Shown piece by piece: positions 6,103-7,973 of a DNA stretch of 7,973 nt. Source of the stretch: CAZUTK01 sp964623265. Lineage in GTDB: Bacteria > Electryoneota > B3-LCP. A program made the position numbers and the translations under genes. The first letter of the stretch is position 1, and every line of letters begins with the position of its first letter. The stretch is from assembly GCA_964623265.1 (NCBI GenBank), contig CAZUTK010000091.1:1-7973 (forward strand). The letters run 5' to 3'. Under the pieces are notes generated by a model. The model did not search any database. It saw only the letters and a list, made by a program, of their open reading frames with translations, and had not been told where the DNA came from.

Positions 6103-7040
6103 TGGATCGAGCGGAAAACCTGGAGGAGTCGGACGCTGAGAGCTGCCGGATCTGCGGCGCTGAAACCGCACAAGGATGGAATCCTCGGCTCCGGCTGGCG
6201 ACGGTTTGCGTGCAGGTGGTGAGCTGTCCGAATTGCGGCTTCGCCTGGAGAAAAGATGCTCCCGCGCGGGACGAGGCGCCGATCCTCACGCCGCATCGGA
6301 ATTTAGCGGCTTCTGGTTCCCTGTCGGCTTCGCCGGAATCGGGCATCGAGGAGATGGAGGAGATCCGCCTCTTCTTCGATTCGCCCGGGAATCTCCTGAA
6401 CGTCGGCAACGACAGCTCCGACATCATCGAAACCGCGCGGATCTACGGCTGGAAATCGCAAGCCGTCACCGCTCTCGAAGAAGCGGAAGTCTGCGCGGAA
6501 TTGGTTCCCGCGTGTCCGCGGGAAGCCCGCCTTCCGAGTTGCCACGGCGCTTTCCACGTCGTCCGCCTCGAAGACGCCCTCGAAAACGCGCCGGACCCCG
6601 GCGAATATCTGCTCCGAATCGCCGGCTACCTGGCCGGAAAGGGCTTGTTGATCATCAATGCCGTGGATTTCAGCCATTGGGATTTCGCGCTGTTCGGCGA
6701 AGGATCGCCGGACCTGACGGAGAGCATCCCCCGCTGGTTCTTCACCCCCCGAATCATGCAGACACTGTTGGAGAAGTGCGGTTTTCGCGTCCTGAAAATC
6801 ACCCCGTACCGAGTGCCGCAACTCGGCTTTCCGCAGGAACCGGCGAACGATTCTCGCATTCCGCTGAGCTCTCCCTGCGGGGGATCCCTGGATCGGACGG
6901 TGAAGAATGTGCCGTTCGTGAGCAGATTCCGCATCATCGCTCAGAGCGCTCGACGAGCTTCCCTGCGCGAATTCCACGCCTGGAACTACAACCCTCACAC
7001 CGAATCCCACACGCCGCGCTTCGAACTTGCGACGGTGTGA
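6099..7040 (+). CDS. Zinc-ribbon protein with a degenerate class I methyltransferase-like domain
   Basis: Predicted 313-residue cytosolic protein. Residues 16-46 contain a Cys4 zinc-ribbon pair, CRICG (Cys16, Cys19) and CPNCGFAW (Cys43, Cys46), as found at the front of many Methyltransf_23-type proteins in glycan clusters. Residues 97-230 follow that family's layout: 'LLNVGNDSSDIIETARIYGW' at motif I, 'FHVVRLEDALENAPDPGEYL' at the usual 'D-x-x-EH-x-x-DP' region, 'GYLAGKGLLIINAVDFSHWD' and 'RWFFTPRIMQTLLEKCGFRV'. Motif I normally reads close to GCGxG; here it is GNDSSD, and the usual His after the Glu is Asn162. S-adenosylmethionine binding is therefore doubtful; the protein may be a non-catalytic partner or use an altered pocket. 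The last 80 residues are not recognisable. It overlaps the glycosyltransferase gene by 4 bases (ATGA), implying stoichiometric co-expression. An ordinary active methyltransferase remains possible. Confidence 0.8.
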   Translation: MMDRAENLEESDAESCRICGAETAQGWNPRLRLATVCVQVVSCPNCGFAWRKDAPARDEAPILTPHRNLAASGSLSASPESGIEEMEEIRLFFDSPGNLLNVGNDSSDIIETARIYGWKSQAVTALEEAEVCAELVPACPREARLPSCHGAFHVVRLEDALENAPDPGEYLLRIAGYLAGKGLLIINAVDFSHWDFALFGEGSPDLTESIPRWFFTPRIMQTLLEKCGFRVLKITPYRVPQLGFPQEPANDSRIPLSSPCGGSLDRTVKNVPFVSRFRIIAQSARRASLREFHAWNYNPHTESHTPRFELATV

Positions 7041-7276
7041 TCCGCATCGGCCGAACCCGATTTGTGTTTCGATTCCAGCGGCGGACCCGCCTATATCGGA
7101 TCGCCGCAATGTTTCCCGCTGCATCCTTCACCAACTCTCCCGACTTCCAGACGTATGTATCATCACCCGCGAGCGTAAGGCGGGAATGAGGAACCTCTGA
7201 ATTGACGCCTCGATGCGGCCACTTCCTCTTCCGCCTCCGCGCGGGATGATCATAATGAATCTAAAACGAGGCTCAA
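7041..7276 (+). other. Intergenic region with one hairpin and a weak promoter candidate
   Basis: A hairpin with CCCGC/GCGGG arms (7166-7184) has no T-run and is not a clear terminator. CATAAT at 7251-7256 matches five of six -10 bases, but its -35 side (TTCCGC, 7229-7234, 16-base spacing) is poor. If used, transcription would start near 7263, just ahead of the next gene. TTGACG at 7202-7207 has no partner -10 box. No terminator for the upstream operon is evident. Confidence 0.3.
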
Positions 7277-7684
7277 ATGACAAAATATATGCGAATGAAT
7301 CGGTGGATGATCGCAGCGCTCGCCGTGGCGATTCTGGTTGTCGCCCAGGTTTCATCGGCGGACGACTACTCCGCCAAGAAGAGCGCGAAGGCGGCGCAAG
7401 CCGCGTCGAATCCGACGGTGTCGGGCTACTTGATTGAAATTCCACACACGATGGAAAGCTGCCTGAAGGCGCTGGACGACGTCAAGGCGCTGGGCGGCGA
7501 TAAACTGGCGAAGTACAGCTGGGGTTGTATGGCGGGGGATCACACCGCGTATCTGATAGTGAATGCGGCCAGCGACGCCGAAGCGCTGCAGTGGGTGCCG
7601 GCTTCCGAGCGCGGGGCGGCGAAGCTCATTAAACTGAACAAATTCACTCCGGAGCAGATCGAAGCCTTCCACAAATCCAAGTAG
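7277..7684 (+). CDS. Small exported protein with a conserved-looking His/Cys core, function unknown
   Basis: Predicted 135-residue protein. An N-terminal basic stretch and hydrophobic helix (residues 9-24) ending at 'VSSADD' form a signal peptide, with cleavage likely after Ala28, so the mature protein should be periplasmic. A short Ala/Lys/Ser-rich linker (31-45) precedes a compact alpha/beta domain of about 85 residues: 'GYLIEIPHTMESCLKALDDV', 'LAKYSWGCMAGDHTAYLIV', 'AEALQWVPASERGAAKLIKL', 'FTPEQIEAFHKS'. This order of strands and helices resembles a ferredoxin-like or dimeric alpha/beta-barrel fold. His57, Cys62, Cys84 and His89 could bind a metal or form a disulfide; this is inference. 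GAGG at 7268-7271 is 5 bases before the ATG at 7277, favouring it over the in-frame ATGs at codons 5 and 7. It appears to be transcribed separately from the upstream glycan pair. Confidence 0.82.
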   Translation: MTKYMRMNRWMIAALAVAILVVAQVSSADDYSAKKSAKAAQAASNPTVSGYLIEIPHTMESCLKALDDVKALGGDKLAKYSWGCMAGDHTAYLIVNAASDAEALQWVPASERGAAKLIKLNKFTPEQIEAFHKSK

Positions 7685-7767
7685 CGGCGGTCGAAGTGGG
7701 ATCGAGAGAACTTCAATGTTCAAGTGCGAAGTGATTCAAGAAATGAATGATTCTTTGGAGAATGCCG

Positions 7768-7854
7768 ATGAAGCATGAAAATCAATTTGGAGACCTATTC
7801 ACTGTTGCGCTCCTCGTGATCGTCTTTTTGCTGGTGGGCGGTCTGGTTCTATAG
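7768..7854 (+). CDS. Possible 28-residue single-pass membrane peptide
   Basis: A short reading frame begins with a polar 'MKHENQFGD' and continues as an uninterrupted hydrophobic helix from residue 10 to 28 ('LFTVALLVIVFLLVGG...'), ending at TAG. GGAG at 7757-7760 is 7 bases before this ATG, a good spacing; the in-frame ATG at 7762 is too close to it. Size and pattern recall small membrane subunits such as KdpF or CydX, but no partner operon is in the window and I do not assign either name. It lies between the small exported protein and the terminator at 7941, so it may be on the same transcript. A chance frame cannot be excluded at this length. Confidence 0.45.
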   Translation: MKHENQFGDLFTVALLVIVFLLVGGLVL

Positions 7855-7909
7855 CCGCGAGCGGAGAACCGCCCCGCGGGGGGAATTTACAATAAAATGA
7901 TCGCTTCCC

Positions 7910-7926
7910 GAAGGCGAATTGCCTTC
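7910..7926. repeat. Short inverted repeat
   Basis: GAAGGC (7910-7915) and GCCTTC (7921-7926) flank GAATT. It could form a small hairpin in the transcript ahead of the stronger hairpin at 7941-7972. Its role is unclear. Confidence 0.4.
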
Positions 7927-7940
7927 AGAAATGCAAGAGC

Positions 7941-7973
7941 AACAGGGGCTGTCTTAGCGGACAGCCTCTGTTT
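7941..7973 (+). terminator. Intrinsic terminator at the right edge
   Basis: Arms 7941-7953 and 7960-7972 pair over 13 positions, with a single G-U pair, around the loop TTAGCG. The sequence then runs TTT into the end of the window, so the full U-tract cannot be seen. It would end transcription of the small exported protein and the membrane peptide. Because its arms end AA/TT it could also act on transcripts entering from the right. Confidence 0.7.

Noticed and set aside
7066..7076. tRNA T-loop-like GTTTCGATTCC
   Set aside because: The flanking bases do not form a T-stem, and no acceptor, D or anticodon arms are found at suitable distances.
6176..7189. Plus-strand 337-codon reading frame overlapping the methyltransferase-like gene
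   Set aside because: Very rich in Arg, Pro and Ser with no domain; the overlapping frame has a zinc ribbon, a methyltransferase layout and an ideal ribosome site.
7898..7973. Reading frame starting at ATG 7898 and running off the right edge
   Set aside because: No ribosome site at proper distance, Arg-rich product, and it passes through the terminator hairpin.

Overview
The window reads as chromosomal DNA from an uncultured or little-studied, moderately GC-rich bacterium. The best lineage clue is the gene at 106-1959 (minus strand). It encodes a secreted protein ending in an 'SPNPFNP...GLPSGVYFARL' domain, the FlgD-like/type-A sorting domain typical of the FCB superphylum and neighbouring candidate phyla. 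The two clearest promoters are textbook sigma-70 sites (TTGACA-17-TATATT and TTGAAA-17-TATAAT), and several genes have strong Shine-Dalgarno sequences. This argues against Bacteroidota proper, which use a different promoter consensus and few Shine-Dalgarno sites. Phylum-level placement is inference.

Layout. Positions 1-99 hold a partial copy of a palindromic dispersed repeat. Two minus-strand genes follow, each with its own promoter: a signal-peptide protein with about seven propeller-like repeats (106-1959), and a cobalamin-binding-type radical SAM enzyme (2173-3597) with a palindromic terminator after it. The 558-bp gap 3598-4155 holds the radical SAM promoter, a 189-bp element with nested inverted repeats (3719-3907), and a structured leader-like stretch. 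On the plus strand, a GT4-type glycosyltransferase with an unassigned C-terminal helical region (4156-6102) overlaps by 4 bases a zinc-ribbon protein with a degenerate methyltransferase fold (6099-7040). After a 236-bp gap come a small exported protein (7277-7684), a possible 28-residue membrane peptide (7768-7854), and a strong terminator hairpin at the right edge.

How the genes relate. The glycosyltransferase and methyltransferase-like genes look translationally coupled and probably act together in glycan or surface-polymer biosynthesis. The two minus-strand genes and the small exported protein appear to be independent units. I see no rRNA, tRNA, CRISPR array, phage gene or transposase. The most unusual structure is the 3719-3907 element: its 25-bp ends are imperfect inverted repeats that differ by two compensatory base-pair changes, and its core recurs at the left edge of the window.
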